Positions 20,027 through 20,060 of a stretch of 20,060 bases of DNA are shown here, piece by piece. This DNA is from a virus. The DNA is taken from positions 1 through 20,060 of the IMG/VR virus record IMGVR_UViG_3300034071_000802; one strand, 5' to 3'. The notes beneath the pieces are model-generated. The model searched no databases and was not told where the DNA came from. It saw nothing but the letters and a program-made list of their open reading frames with translations. Positions within the stretch are counted from its first letter, which is position 1. Each line of letters opens with the position of its first letter. Both the position numbers and the translations under genes were made by a program.

Positions 20027-20060
20027 ATGTCAAACGCAAACTTTGATGCGCTGCTCTCAA
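20027..20060 (+). CDS. Probable major capsid protein, N-terminal codons only
   Basis: A very strong ribosome site (TAAGGAG) precedes the ATG at 20027, and eleven codons (MSNANFDALLS) follow before the right edge. Position right after the scaffold gene and the strength of the ribosome site suggest the major capsid protein. Sequence identity cannot be assessed from eleven residues. Confidence 0.6.
   Translation, partial: MSNANFDALLS

Noticed and set aside
1-20060. tRNA genes, CRISPR arrays, integrase or insertion sequences
   Set aside because: None were seen on reading both strands; no cloverleaf-type sequence, spaced direct repeats or recombinase motifs were noticed.

Overview
The window is a segment of a tailed double-stranded DNA phage genome (Caudoviricetes). 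It carries small and large terminase subunits, portal, scaffold and the first codons of a probable capsid gene, plus a tail-fibre locus. A WhiB-type iron-sulfur regulator on the minus strand points to an actinobacterial host, because WhiB proteins are confined to Actinobacteria and their phages. Base composition judged by eye is moderate (neither GC-rich nor very AT-rich). Together with the many small zinc-ribbon proteins typical of aquatic viral metagenomes, this suggests an uncultured aquatic actinophage; that habitat is inference.

Layout. There are two opposing transcription blocks around a control region at about 6869-7057. The leftward (minus) block runs from 6868 to 1. In transcription order it holds: two small basic proteins (53 and 96 aa); a 327-base G-rich non-coding stretch containing a stem around a G-quadruplex-like tract; an inverted-repeat terminator; a run of very small proteins (30, 78, 48 and 45 aa); proteins of 118 and 107 aa, each preceded by a strong leader hairpin; and a textbook terminator at 4380-4425. 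A second, tightly overlapping operon follows: 79-aa protein, 45-aa membrane protein, amidoligase, class II glutamine amidotransferase, 87-aa and 166-aa proteins, WhiB, 163-aa and 73-aa proteins, and a lysozyme-like transglycosylase running off the left edge.

The rightward (plus) block runs from 7058 to the right edge: small terminase, a zinc-ribbon microprotein, a virion/fibre locus of ten genes (collagen-like fibre, S74 chaperone fibre, two paralogous receptor-binding fibres each with a small partner protein, an Ig-like repeat protein with a 12-cysteine end), two small accessory genes, a holin-like membrane protein, large terminase, a zinc ribbon, a second membrane protein, portal, scaffold and a probable major capsid start. 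Most junctions are ATGA, TAATG or similar overlaps, so both blocks are probably translationally coupled.

The best candidate for a poorly described system is the coupled amidoligase + glutamine amidotransferase pair at 2008-3965. Each enzyme has an added cysteine-rich, probably zinc-binding, segment, and a 45-aa membrane microprotein is coupled directly upstream. Known biochemistry of the two families suggests ATP-dependent amide-bond formation using ammonia from glutamine; the substrate is unknown. Also notable are the fibre locus lying between the two terminase genes, the duplicated fibre + partner cassette, and at least six small genes (30-53 aa) that a length cut-off would miss.
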